NCBI RefSeq assembly: GCF_049472675.1
Contig: NZ_JAPNXM010000003.1
Span: forward strand, 124,001-188,000
Origin: Deferribacter thermophilus
GTDB lineage: Bacteria; Chrysiogenota; Deferribacteres; Deferribacterales; Deferribacteraceae
Direction: 5' to 3'
DNA length: 64,000 nucleotides
Below, in pieces: positions 7,562-15,986 of the stretch (positions within the stretch are counted from its first letter, which is position 1; each line of letters opens with the position of its first letter). The notes below the pieces were generated by a model. It saw only the letters and a program-made list of their open reading frames with translations, had not been told where the DNA came from and ran no database searches. Both the position numbers and the translations under genes were made by a program.

Positions 7562-8536
7562 ATGAAAAAAGTTATTATTTTTATTTTTGCAGCAATACTC
7601 TTAACGACAGGAGTTAGTATGGCTAAAATGGAAAAGAATAAAACAGAAAAAACAGCAATTGTAATTGCAAGCTTTGGCACAACTCATCCTTCAGCATTAA
7701 AATCTATTATCAATATAATCAATATGGTTAAAAATGAATTCCCCAATACCGAAGTTAGAGTAACTTTTACTTCAAATATTATAAGAAAGATATGGCAAAA
7801 AAGAAATAAACACCCTGAAGAGTGGATAAAAAAAGGGGTACCAAAAGAGATTTTAAATGTAAAAGGGGTTATTGCTACATTAGGTGATTTGTCTGACGAA
7901 GGGTATAAAAACATTGTTATCCAGCCAACACATATTTACCATGGTGAAGAGTTCTCTGACCTTTTAGAATATGCTAGAGGCCTAAACTCTATTCAAACAA
8001 TTAAAAAGAGATGGAAGCCATTTCACAAAATCGTGGTGGGTCGCCCAGCACTCGGAACTTATGGTGATAAATACGATTATCATGAAGATATAAAAGAGGT
8101 AGTAAAAGCATTAAAAAGTGATGTGGAGTTAGCGAAAAAACATAATGCTGCACTTGTCTATATGGGGCATGGGAATGAATTTTATTCCACTGGTGCATAT
8201 ATTGAAACAGAAAAAGAGTTTAATATACAATATCCTGATGTAAAAACATTTATAGGTGTTGTAGAAGGTTATCCTAGTCTTGATGATGTAATAAAAAAGT
8301 TAAAAGAACAAAAAGTCAAAAAAGTGATTTTAAAACCATTCATGGTGGTAGCTGGTGATCATGCAAAAAATGATATGGCAGGGGATGAACCTGATTCTTG
8401 GAAAAATGTTTTGAAAAAAGAAGGGGTAAAGGTTATCCCTGTAATTGAAGGGCTTGGTTCTAACAACGATTTTGCAAAGATTTTTTTAGAGCATTTAAAA
8501 GATGCTGCAAAGGATGGTGGGATTAATCTTAAATGA
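7562..8536 (+). CDS. cbiK: Sirohydrochlorin cobaltochelatase CbiK with signal peptide
   Basis: 324 residues of the CbiK chelatase family. H124 (QPTH), H127, H203 (MGHG) and H267 (GDHA) are the metal-handling motifs, and FGTTHP marks the N-terminal domain. Residues 1-21 form a typical signal peptide with cleavage likely after SMA, as in the periplasmic CbiK of Desulfovibrio. Since cobalt insertion for B12 synthesis is cytoplasmic and this is the only chelatase in the operon, export is puzzling. An internal ATG at 7619 (codon 20) has AGGAG 5 nt upstream (7609-7613) and would give a leaderless cytoplasmic form. Located between cbiA and the importer genes; its stop overlaps the next start (ATGA). 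Confidence 0.9.
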   Translation: MKKVIIFIFAAILLTTGVSMAKMEKNKTEKTAIVIASFGTTHPSALKSIINIINMVKNEFPNTEVRVTFTSNIIRKIWQKRNKHPEEWIKKGVPKEILNVKGVIATLGDLSDEGYKNIVIQPTHIYHGEEFSDLLEYARGLNSIQTIKKRWKPFHKIVVGRPALGTYGDKYDYHEDIKEVVKALKSDVELAKKHNAALVYMGHGNEFYSTGAYIETEKEFNIQYPDVKTFIGVVEGYPSLDDVIKKLKEQKVKKVILKPFMVVAGDHAKNDMAGDEPDSWKNVLKKEGVKVIPVIEGLGSNNDFAKIFLEHLKDAAKDGGINLK

Positions 8537-9474
8537 ATAAATTTATCGTAGCTTTGATAATTACAATCATAATTTTTTCCTTTTCTTTGACAAATGGTGC
8601 AGTAAGTCTTAACAATTTGACATTGCAGTTATTATTAAATGTGAGATTACCAAGGGTTTTGACAGCTTTTATTATAGGAGGGATGCTTTCACTTAGTGGC
8701 TCTATTTTACAGCTAATATTAAGAAACCCTTTGGCAGATGGATTTACCACCGGTATTTCTGCCTCAGCAGCGCTTGGTGCAGCAATAAGTATCGGTTTAG
8801 GATTAAATATATCATTCACCCCTATTATTGCCATCCTGTTTGCATTAATAGGCTTATATATTGTATTTAGGCTTACCAATATTGATAAATCATTTCACTA
8901 TACCACCATTATACTGGCTGGAATTATTTTAAATATAATATGCTCGGCGATTATAAGCTTTTTGAAATATTATTTTGATGAATCTTTAGGCTCAATTATC
9001 TATTGGCTGATGGGGGGATTTTATGATGTATCCTACCTAAAGGTTTTTATTCTTTTGCTGGTGCTAATTTCAAGCTTTCTCATTCTTATTAAAAATAGTT
9101 TTAAACTAAATATCTTAGCCTACGACTATAAAACTGCAAACTCACTTGGCATTGATGTGGCAATTACCAGAAAAAAACTTTTTATAATAGTTTCCATACT
9201 TATTGCTTTTGCTGTGAGTTTTAGTGGTATCATTGGTTTTGTCGGCCTTATTATCCCGCATATTGTTAGGGGGCTTTTTAAGCCTGATATGAAAACCCAT
9301 TTAATCTATTCTACGCTATTTGGAGCAAATTTCCTTCTTCTATCAGATACAGTTTGCAGAATAATCATCCCTTCTGGTGCAGAACTGCCTGTAGGTGTAG
9401 CCACCTCATTTTTTGGTGGGGTTTTCTTCCTGTTTTTAATGAAATATAAATTAAAAAATATCTGGTATGGGTAA
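8533..9474 (+). CDS. FecCD/BtuC-family ABC transporter permease
   Basis: 313 residues, very hydrophobic, with about nine to ten membrane helices. It has the LRNPLADG motif and the GFVGLIIPHIVR motif of BtuC/FhuB/FecCD permeases, the latter contacting the ATPase. It forms the channel of an importer with the two following genes. The riboswitch context suggests a corrinoid such as cobinamide or B12, but the family also imports iron siderophores and haem, so the substrate is inferred. Start ATG overlaps the cbiK stop. Confidence 0.88.
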   Translation: MNKFIVALIITIIIFSFSLTNGAVSLNNLTLQLLLNVRLPRVLTAFIIGGMLSLSGSILQLILRNPLADGFTTGISASAALGAAISIGLGLNISFTPIIAILFALIGLYIVFRLTNIDKSFHYTTIILAGIILNIICSAIISFLKYYFDESLGSIIYWLMGGFYDVSYLKVFILLLVLISSFLILIKNSFKLNILAYDYKTANSLGIDVAITRKKLFIIVSILIAFAVSFSGIIGFVGLIIPHIVRGLFKPDMKTHLIYSTLFGANFLLLSDTVCRIIIPSGAELPVGVATSFFGGVFFLFLMKYKLKNIWYG

Positions 9475-10206
9475 ATGAATATCATTGATATTAAAAATTT
9501 AAATGCAAAAGTTGGAGACTTTACATTAAAAATTGATAATCTAACTGTATCAAAAGGGGGAAAAATAGCTCTATTAGGTGAAAATGGTGCTGGTAAAAGC
9601 ACTCTGCTTGATATCATCAGTGGAGTAAATAAAAATTTTACAGGTGAACTAAATATCTTAAACAAACAAATTTCTAACTATAAACCTATTGAGCTTGCAA
9701 ATTTAATCTCTTATTTACCCCAGTTTTCCGAAATTATTTTTGGGTTTGATGTTTTTGATACCGTATTATTTGGAAGATATCCCAAAACCTTAGGCAAATT
9801 TGATGATTACGATATTGAAAAAACTGAGTTGTGGCTAAAAAAACTGGATATTTATCATTTGAAAGATAGAAAATTTAATGAGCTTTCTGGTGGAGAGAAA
9901 AAACGAGTAATGCTTGCAAGAGTTTTAAATCAGGATACGGACATTATTTTACTTGATGAGCCCTTTTCTATGCTTGATGTTAAGCATACAAAGACAGTTA
10001 AAGAGATTTTAGCAAATGAGAACAAAAGCATAATACTATCATCACATGACATCAATATCTTAAAAGGGTTAGTAGACGAGATAGTATTTTTAAAAAAAGG
10101 GGAAATCCTTTGCAAAGTAAATATTAACGATTTAAACAAGGAGATTTTGAATGAAGTTTTTGAAGTGGATTTTAAATGTATTGATGGTTTTTATTTTATT
10201 GACTAA
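9475..10206 (+). CDS. BtuD/FepC-type importer ATPase
   Basis: 243 residues. Walker A GENGAGKST, signature LSGGEKKRV, Walker B IILLDEPFSMLD and switch His in SSHDI are intact. It begins directly after the permease stop codon and energises the BtuC-type permease. Its 3' end overlaps the binding-protein gene by 56 bp. Confidence 0.9.
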   Translation: MNIIDIKNLNAKVGDFTLKIDNLTVSKGGKIALLGENGAGKSTLLDIISGVNKNFTGELNILNKQISNYKPIELANLISYLPQFSEIIFGFDVFDTVLFGRYPKTLGKFDDYDIEKTELWLKKLDIYHLKDRKFNELSGGEKKRVMLARVLNQDTDIILLDEPFSMLDVKHTKTVKEILANENKSIILSSHDINILKGLVDEIVFLKKGEILCKVNINDLNKEILNEVFEVDFKCIDGFYFID

Positions 10207-10945
10207 TAGCAGTTTAGCTTATGAAAGGGTAATTTTATTGTCTCCAGCCTGCGCTGATATTTTTATAAAGTTAGGATTAAACAATAAAGTTGTAGGTATT
10301 ACAAAGCATATAAAAGGTTTTGATAACGCCGTTAAAGTGGGTTCTCACCTAAAACCAAATTTAGAATTAATGCTTTCTTTAAATCCAGATTTAATTATCT
10401 ATTCAAACAATCGTTTCTTACCAAACAGTTTGGATAAATTTCACATAAAAACATACAAATATGATCCAAAAACTATCAAAGAAATATTTGAGCAAATAAA
10501 AGAGATAGCTTATATGATGAATGTATCTGAATCTGGCAATAATTTAATAAATGAATTAAAAAATAAACTATCCAAGATAAAAAAGCTGAACAAAAAGCCC
10601 AAAGTAATATATGAAATCACACAAACACCCTATATAGTAGCAGGGAAAAACAGCATAATAAATGATATCATAAAAAAGGCTGGTGGGATAAACGCGATAG
10701 ATATAAATAAAAAACTTGTCAAATTTTCTATCGAAAAGGCCATTTCGCTAAATCCTGATATCTATATTTACCAAGTTGGTCCTATGAACAAAGCCCCAAC
10801 CCCACCAGATAAAAGGCCACTTTTTAGAAACATGAAAACTATTTTTATCAAAGTAAATGAACTTGATTTTGCAAGAGCAAATACAAAAACAATAGATAAC
10901 ATCCTTTTTTTAAATAACATTTTTTACAATTGGAGCTTAAAATGA
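10151..10945 (+). CDS. BtuF-like periplasmic binding protein
   Basis: 264 residues with an N-terminal signal peptide (about 23 residues, ending SLA-YE) and the helical-backbone binding fold of cluster A solute-binding proteins (RVILLSPACADIFIKLG, NPDLIIYSN). AAGGAG at 10138-10143 with 7-nt spacing supports this start although it lies 56 bp inside the ATPase gene. It captures the importer's substrate in the periplasm, presumably a corrinoid given the riboswitch. The stop overlaps the cobA start (ATGA). Confidence 0.86.
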   Translation: MKFLKWILNVLMVFILLTNSSLAYERVILLSPACADIFIKLGLNNKVVGITKHIKGFDNAVKVGSHLKPNLELMLSLNPDLIIYSNNRFLPNSLDKFHIKTYKYDPKTIKEIFEQIKEIAYMMNVSESGNNLINELKNKLSKIKKLNKKPKVIYEITQTPYIVAGKNSIINDIIKKAGGINAIDINKKLVKFSIEKAISLNPDIYIYQVGPMNKAPTPPDKRPLFRNMKTIFIKVNELDFARANTKTIDNILFLNNIFYNWSLK

Positions 10946-11703
10946 GAAAACTTATCCTAATTGGAGCAGGCTTAAATAAAGATTTAATAACATTAAGAGG
11001 TTTAAATAAGCTTAAAGAAGCAGACATCATTTTGTACGACAGGTTAGTGGATAATAGTTTGTTGGATGCAGTAAATTGTGAAAAAATATTTGTTGGTAAA
11101 ACCCCTTACAAACCAAGTTGTTCTCAATGTGAAATTAACAGCTTGATAGAAAAAGCTCTTTTAGAAGATAAAACCGTAGTTAGGTTAAAAGGTGGGGATG
11201 CTTCTATATATTCTAGGAGCCTTGAAGAGATTGAAGTAGCCAGGAAGTGTAATGCTTTAATCGAAATAGTCCCTGGAGTTACTACAGTATCACAATTTGT
11301 TGCAAAATTAGAAACAGCTCTTACTGCAAGAGGGATTTCTTCTGGTGTAATTTTCATAACAGGTCACAAAAAAGATGGTGAGCTAAATGAAGCATACAAC
11401 TGGAAAGCAATCGTGGATTTAAACATGAGTATAGTAGTCTATATGGGAGTTAAGAATTTTATGAAAATATTAAAATTATTGGTAGAACATGGGTTAAACA
11501 AAAAAACTCCAGTTGCTATTGGTGAAAAATTAGATTTTGAAGATGAAAAAATAATCGTCTCAGATGTTGAAAACCTACTGAACTCTAATTTTGAGATTGA
11601 ATTCCCTGCAATAATGCTAATTGGTGAAGTGGTTAAATTTTCCAACTTTTTTACAAACAGTTTTGCCATTAAAGGTGAAGGGTGCACAAAATGCAAAAAC
11701 TAA
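10942..11703 (+). CDS. cobA: Uroporphyrinogen-III C-methyltransferase (SUMT)
   Basis: 253 residues from ATG 10942, which has GGAG (10932-10935) upstream and overlaps the preceding stop; the in-frame TTG at 10930 is less likely. GAGLNKDLITLRG, YDRLV, RLKGGDA and EIVPGVTT are the tetrapyrrole methylase motifs. It makes precorrin-2 from uroporphyrinogen III with two SAM. Odd feature: the protein ends with a short tail containing a CTKC motif that is not part of the usual domain. Confidence 0.93.
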   Translation: MRKLILIGAGLNKDLITLRGLNKLKEADIILYDRLVDNSLLDAVNCEKIFVGKTPYKPSCSQCEINSLIEKALLEDKTVVRLKGGDASIYSRSLEEIEVARKCNALIEIVPGVTTVSQFVAKLETALTARGISSGVIFITGHKKDGELNEAYNWKAIVDLNMSIVVYMGVKNFMKILKLLVEHGLNKKTPVAIGEKLDFEDEKIIVSDVENLLNSNFEIEFPAIMLIGEVVKFSNFFTNSFAIKGEGCTKCKN

Positions 11704-12398
11704 TATATGCAATCGGATTAGGCCCTGGAGATCCAGAGCTTATTACTTTAAAAGCTTTAAATATTTTAAAAGATTCAGATGTTGTAGTTACTCCTCAATC
11801 AGATAAAAATGGCAGAAGTCTGGCAAAAGAGATTATCAGCAAACATGTTTCTTCCTCAAAAATTTACACATATTATTTTCCTATGAATAACGATAAAAAT
11901 TTACTTGATAAAAGATATAAAGAATTAGCTGAAAACATAAACGACTTTTTATCTGAAGGGAAAATGGTTTCTTATGTTACAATTGGCGATCTTTCCATAT
12001 ACAGCACTTTTAATTATCTAGAGAAAAAGTTAAAACTTTTTGATATAGATGTAATTAAAATCCCTGGTGTCCCATCCTTTATTGCTGCTGCAAATAGAAT
12101 TAATGAAAATTTAGTAATAAAAGATGAGTCTTTTTGTGTAGTAGAGCTTTCAAACAATTTAGATAAACTGGATGATTTATTAAGTAATTTTTCTACAGTA
12201 GTGATAATGAAAGTGCATAAAAGGTTAAATGAGCTAATAGCTTTTGTCAAAAATAACAATTTAGTAAAAAAAGGTTTTTTAATAGAAAGGGCAACTTTGC
12301 CAGAAGAGAGGATTTTTGACCTATTATCAGATGATATCCCTAATGATGCTGGTTATCTATCCACCGCAATCCTTTTTAGTGAGGTTAAAAATGGATAA
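11691..12398 (+). CDS. cbiL: Cobalt-precorrin-2 C20-methyltransferase
   Basis: 235 residues from ATG 11691; a GTG three codons upstream is the alternative. GLGPGDPELITLKA at the N-terminus, the SYVTIGDLSIYST region and KIPGVPSF are diagnostic of CbiL/CobI. It transfers a methyl to C20 of cobalt-factor II/cobalt-precorrin-2 in the cobalt-early route. The start overlaps the cobA stop by 13 bp. Confidence 0.92.
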   Translation: MQKLIYAIGLGPGDPELITLKALNILKDSDVVVTPQSDKNGRSLAKEIISKHVSSSKIYTYYFPMNNDKNLLDKRYKELAENINDFLSEGKMVSYVTIGDLSIYSTFNYLEKKLKLFDIDVIKIPGVPSFIAAANRINENLVIKDESFCVVELSNNLDKLDDLLSNFSTVVIMKVHKRLNELIAFVKNNNLVKKGFLIERATLPEERIFDLLSDDIPNDAGYLSTAILFSEVKNG

Positions 12399-13008
12399 AG
12401 GTTTATCAATAGAAAAAGAGAGTTTTGATATTATAGAGCAAAATGTAGATTTATCAAAATTTAGTGACGAAGAAAAAGTTGTAGTAAAAAGGGTTATTCA
12501 TGCATCAGGTGATTTTGATTTTGCTAAACTGATTATTTTTTCTAATAACTGGCTTACAAACTTTAAAAAAATCATGCAGACAAAACCAGCAGTGGTATGC
12601 GATGTAAATATGGTAAAAGCTGGAATTACAGATAAATATTTAAAAGTTAGTGGACTAAAAACACACTGCTTTATTTCAGATGAAAACATTAAAGATCTTG
12701 CAAAACTTGAGGGGAAAACGAGAGCTGAAACTTCTATTGAACATGCTTTTGAAAACTTTGATAATATAATCTTTGTTATTGGAAATGCCCCAACAGCTTT
12801 ACTAAAGGTTATAGAATTAAATAGTTTATATACTGATAAAAATATATTTGTTGTTGGATTCCCTGTGGGTTTTGTAAAAGCTGCAGAATCAAAGAAGATG
12901 CTCACAAAAACTGATATCCCATTTATAACAAATAAAGGGACAAAAGGTGGCAGTGGTATAGCAGCAGCAGCTTTTAATGCCATGATAAAGGTGTGCTTTA
13001 ATGTGTAA
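12391..13008 (+). CDS. cbiC: Cobalt-precorrin-8 methylmutase
   Basis: 205 residues from ATG 12391; the longer frame from 12316 lies inside cbiL. The N-terminal IEKESFDII, the VVKRVIHASGDFDF segment with the active-site His (IHASGD), GNAPTAL and GFPVGFVKAAESK are family signatures. It shifts the methyl group from C11 to C12 to give cobyrinate. Overlaps cbiL by 8 bp and cbiJ by 8 bp. Confidence 0.94.
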   Translation: MDKGLSIEKESFDIIEQNVDLSKFSDEEKVVVKRVIHASGDFDFAKLIIFSNNWLTNFKKIMQTKPAVVCDVNMVKAGITDKYLKVSGLKTHCFISDENIKDLAKLEGKTRAETSIEHAFENFDNIIFVIGNAPTALLKVIELNSLYTDKNIFVVGFPVGFVKAAESKKMLTKTDIPFITNKGTKGGSGIAAAAFNAMIKVCFNV

Positions 13009-13702
13009 AAAAATACTTATTTTGGGTGGAACATCTGATACTGAAAAATATTTAAATCTAAACTTAAACAACAAAAAAGAGTACATAATTTCTGTAGCTA
13101 CAGAATATGGGTATAAACTGTTTTCTAAAAAGTTTGGTAAAGATAAAGTTATTTTAAAACGATTTGACCAAAAAAGTTTAGAAGATTTTATCAAAGAGAA
13201 CAATATTTATAAAATTGTAGATACTACCCACCCTTTTGCAAAAGAGATTACAAAAATTGCTAAAGATGCTGCAAATACCTTAAATATCACATACGAATCC
13301 TTTATAAGGGTAAGTGAGATAAGTATTACTTACAAAAAGCTAATATATGCAAACTCCTTAAAAGAAGCCATCACATTTTTAAAAGAGAATGATTTTAGAA
13401 AAATCTTGTTAACCATTGGTAGTAAAATGATAAAACATTTTTCTTTCTTAAATGAAAAAGCCTATGTCAGGATACTCCCCTTTGAGCAATCCATAAAAGA
13501 TGTATTAGAGGCTGGATTTGATTATGATAAAATAATAGCAATTCAGGGTCCATTCTCTAAAGATTTTAATAAAGCTATTATCAAAGAGTTTGACATAGAT
13601 TTGTTAGTAACAAAAGTAAGTGGAAAATCTGGTGGTTTTGAAGAAAAAGTAGAAGCTTGCAGGGAAATGGGGATTTTTTGTTTAGCAATTAAAAACTGGT
13701 AG
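13001..13702 (+). CDS. cbiJ: Cobalt-precorrin-6A reductase
   Basis: 233 residues of the CbiJ/CobK family. LILGGTSDTEKYL near the N-terminus is the NAD(P)H-binding motif, followed by VDTTHPFA and the C-terminal TKVSGKSGGFEEKVEACRE signature. It reduces the macrocycle of cobalt-precorrin-6A using NADH or NADPH. Translationally coupled to cbiC. Confidence 0.92.
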   Translation: MCKKILILGGTSDTEKYLNLNLNNKKEYIISVATEYGYKLFSKKFGKDKVILKRFDQKSLEDFIKENNIYKIVDTTHPFAKEITKIAKDAANTLNITYESFIRVSEISITYKKLIYANSLKEAITFLKENDFRKILLTIGSKMIKHFSFLNEKAYVRILPFEQSIKDVLEAGFDYDKIIAIQGPFSKDFNKAIIKEFDIDLLVTKVSGKSGGFEEKVEACREMGIFCLAIKNW

Positions 13703-13722
13703 CTAAATAAAGGAACTAATAT

Positions 13723-14439
13723 ATGAAAAAAGAGATACCAAAATTAGCAACAACTTCATTTATTTATCAGGATACAAGGATAATGAATGTATTAAAGCTA
13801 AAGCATCTTTTTGATGAAATAGAATTGCTTTTTTTTGAAAGTAAAAGAGAGTATGACCAGTTAGATAAAAATGAATTAACACTGCTAAAAAAAATAGACA
13901 CAAAATACTCTGCTCATCTTCCTTACGATAGAAATTTAAATAATCCTGATGATTTGGAGTATATGATTTCATTCATCAAAAATCTAACTTCTTTAAATGT
14001 TTCATACTTTTTTCTTCACTCAAATGGAGATGATTTTGAATCCATTGAAAAAATTTGCCATTTAAACCCATCAGTTTTGATAGAAAATACAGTGTCTTCA
14101 AATATTTTTGATAGTCTAAAAAATACTAAAATCAAATATTGCTATGATATCGGCCACTCTTTACTTAATAATGAAAACCCTTTTGAAATTATTAAAAAGT
14201 ATGGTGAGAAAATAAAATATATTCATTTACATGGTGTTAATGCTGATAAAGACCATCAGGAAATATGCCATTTGGATCTAAACCTTGTTAAATACATTTT
14301 CGATTTTGCAATAGATTACAATGTTACAATATCAATAGAACTTTTTGATTTCTCAAAATTATTAAACAGTCTCAATTATTTATTGGAGGTATTTAATAAA
14401 TATGGTTACTCTTATCACAGGTGGAATCAAAAGTGGTAA
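13723..14439 (+). CDS. cbiR: AP-endonuclease-superfamily TIM barrel protein, candidate CbiR
   Basis: 238 residues of the xylose isomerase-like/AP endonuclease 2 barrel. Visible metal-ligand motifs are SAHLPY, FFLHSNGD, VLIENT, YDIGHSL, HLHGVN and SIELFD. Sugar isomerases and endonuclease IV share this fold, but the gene sits inside a cobalamin operon directly before cobU. CbiR, the cobamide-remodelling phosphodiesterase described in Akkermansia, belongs to this superfamily and removes the nucleotide loop to yield cobinamide phosphate. That fits the importer and loop-assembly genes here. The specific CbiR assignment rests on fold plus context. AAGGA precedes the ATG by 9 nt; 20 bp after cbiJ. 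Confidence 0.72.
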   Translation: MKKEIPKLATTSFIYQDTRIMNVLKLKHLFDEIELLFFESKREYDQLDKNELTLLKKIDTKYSAHLPYDRNLNNPDDLEYMISFIKNLTSLNVSYFFLHSNGDDFESIEKICHLNPSVLIENTVSSNIFDSLKNTKIKYCYDIGHSLLNNENPFEIIKKYGEKIKYIHLHGVNADKDHQEICHLDLNLVKYIFDFAIDYNVTISIELFDFSKLLNSLNYLLEVFNKYGYSYHRWNQKW

Positions 14440-14899
14440 AACTGATTTTGCTACTAAATTGGCTTTAAAATATACCAACCGGGCATACTTAGCTACTGCA
14501 GAGCCAATTGATGAAGAAATGGTAAAAAGAATCAATAAACATAAAGCTGAAAGAGGTAATCTTTTTCATACAATAGAAGAGCCCATCAATATACATAAAG
14601 CATTAAAAAATAATAGTGATTTTGAAGTAATTTTAATTGATTGTATGACTACATGGCTTGCAAATCTTTTCCATTATCAAAAAGATATTGAAGAATACAC
14701 TACTTATTTATTGCAGACAATGGGTAGTCTAAACTTTGATATAATAATCATTACAAATGAAGTGGGCTTTGGAGTAATCCCAGCAGATAGTATGACAAGA
14801 AAATATGTGGATACACTGGGGATATTAAATCAAAAAATTGCTGCTTTGGCTGATGAATGTTATTTGTTAGTCTCAGGTATCCCAATAAAAATAAAATAA
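14402..14899 (+). CDS. cobU: Adenosylcobinamide kinase / guanylyltransferase
   Basis: 165 residues. P-loop GGIKSGKT (7-14), the HKAERGN...TIEEP segment that carries the GMP-accepting region, DCMTTWLANL and the TNEVGFGVIP motif are diagnostic. It phosphorylates adenosylcobinamide and attaches GMP. TTGGAGG (14382-14388) precedes the ATG, which is 38 bp inside the CbiR candidate gene. It is somewhat shorter than the ~180-residue norm, missing only C-terminal residues. Confidence 0.93.
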   Translation: MVTLITGGIKSGKTDFATKLALKYTNRAYLATAEPIDEEMVKRINKHKAERGNLFHTIEEPINIHKALKNNSDFEVILIDCMTTWLANLFHYQKDIEEYTTYLLQTMGSLNFDIIIITNEVGFGVIPADSMTRKYVDTLGILNQKIAALADECYLLVSGIPIKIK

Positions 14900-14912
14900 A
14901 TAAGGAGGGTTT

Positions 14913-15986
14913 ATGCCTTTAGAAAATATTCTAAAAGAAATAGCACCAACAAACCAAGAAATTTTTGAAAAAGCTAAAGAAAGGACTTCAAATTTGATAA
15001 TGCCTTATAGAGCAATGGGGATGCTCAATGATATTTCTGAAAAAGTTTGTGCAATTAGAGAAACATTAAAGCCATCAATTAACAAAAGAGCAGTTTTTGT
15101 AATGGCTGGTGATCATGGAGTGGTAGAAGAAGGTGTAAGTGCCTTCCCTCAGCAGGTAACTTGTGAAATGATAAAAGCTTTTGTAAATGATATAGCCACA
15201 ATCACTGTTTTGGCAAGGCAAAACAATTGTAGCACTATCGTTGCTGATGTGGGTTCAAAATGCAACATCAGTGAAAAGGAGCTAAAAGGTTCTAACAAAT
15301 TCATAGTAAAAAAAGTTAAATACGGTACAAACAACTTTACAAAAGAACCTGCAATGACAAGAGAAGAGGCTGAAAAATCCATATTGACAGGTTTTGAAAT
15401 CGCTTCAGAAGAGATAAAATCTCAAAAGTTAGATGTAATTGCCACAGGGGACATGGGGATAGGTAATACAACTCCATCTTCAGCTATTGGAGCTGTCATA
15501 ACAGGTAAAAGTGTTGAAGAGATGACAGGAAAAGGGACAGGTATCACATCTGATTTATTACAAAATAAGATAAATGTTATTAAAACTGGGATAAATTTAC
15601 ACAAACCCAATCCGGATGATGCAATAGATATCTTGTCAAAAGTTGGTGGTATCGAAATAGGTGCAATTGCAGGCGTAATCCTTGCTGGGGCCTACCACAA
15701 AATCCCAGTTATTATCGACGGATTAATATCAACAGCAGGTGCATTAATAGCTTATAAACTCTGCCCAACTGTAAAGGAGTATATGTTTGCAGGACACATG
15801 TCAGAAGAACCAGGGCATAAATATATGCTGGAATATTTAGGACTGAGCCCATTATTAAGACTTAATATGAGGCTTGGAGAAGGGACTGGAGCAGTATTGG
15901 CAATGCATATATTAGATGCTGCTGTAAATATCATCACTGAAGTTGCAACCTTTGAAGAAGCAGGTGTAAGTAAAAGTGATATTTAA
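14913..15986 (+). CDS. cobT: Nicotinate-nucleotide:DMB phosphoribosyltransferase
   Basis: 357 residues, full length. Motifs include AGDHGVVEEGVSAFPQ, GDMGIGNTTPSSA, IIDGLISTAGALIA, AGHMSEEPGHK and the RLGEGTGA loop with the catalytic Glu. It makes alpha-ribazole phosphate from nicotinate mononucleotide and a lower-ligand base. AAGGAGGG stands 5 nt before the ATG. No gene for DMB synthesis (bluB or bza) is in the window, so the base may be salvaged or made elsewhere. Confidence 0.95.
   Translation: MPLENILKEIAPTNQEIFEKAKERTSNLIMPYRAMGMLNDISEKVCAIRETLKPSINKRAVFVMAGDHGVVEEGVSAFPQQVTCEMIKAFVNDIATITVLARQNNCSTIVADVGSKCNISEKELKGSNKFIVKKVKYGTNNFTKEPAMTREEAEKSILTGFEIASEEIKSQKLDVIATGDMGIGNTTPSSAIGAVITGKSVEEMTGKGTGITSDLLQNKINVIKTGINLHKPNPDDAIDILSKVGGIEIGAIAGVILAGAYHKIPVIIDGLISTAGALIAYKLCPTVKEYMFAGHMSEEPGHKYMLEYLGLSPLLRLNMRLGEGTGAVLAMHILDAAVNIITEVATFEEAGVSKSDI

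Noticed and set aside
12316..12390. N-terminal extension of cbiC
   Set aside because: It lies in an alternative frame of cbiL, and the family begins near the ATG at 12391.
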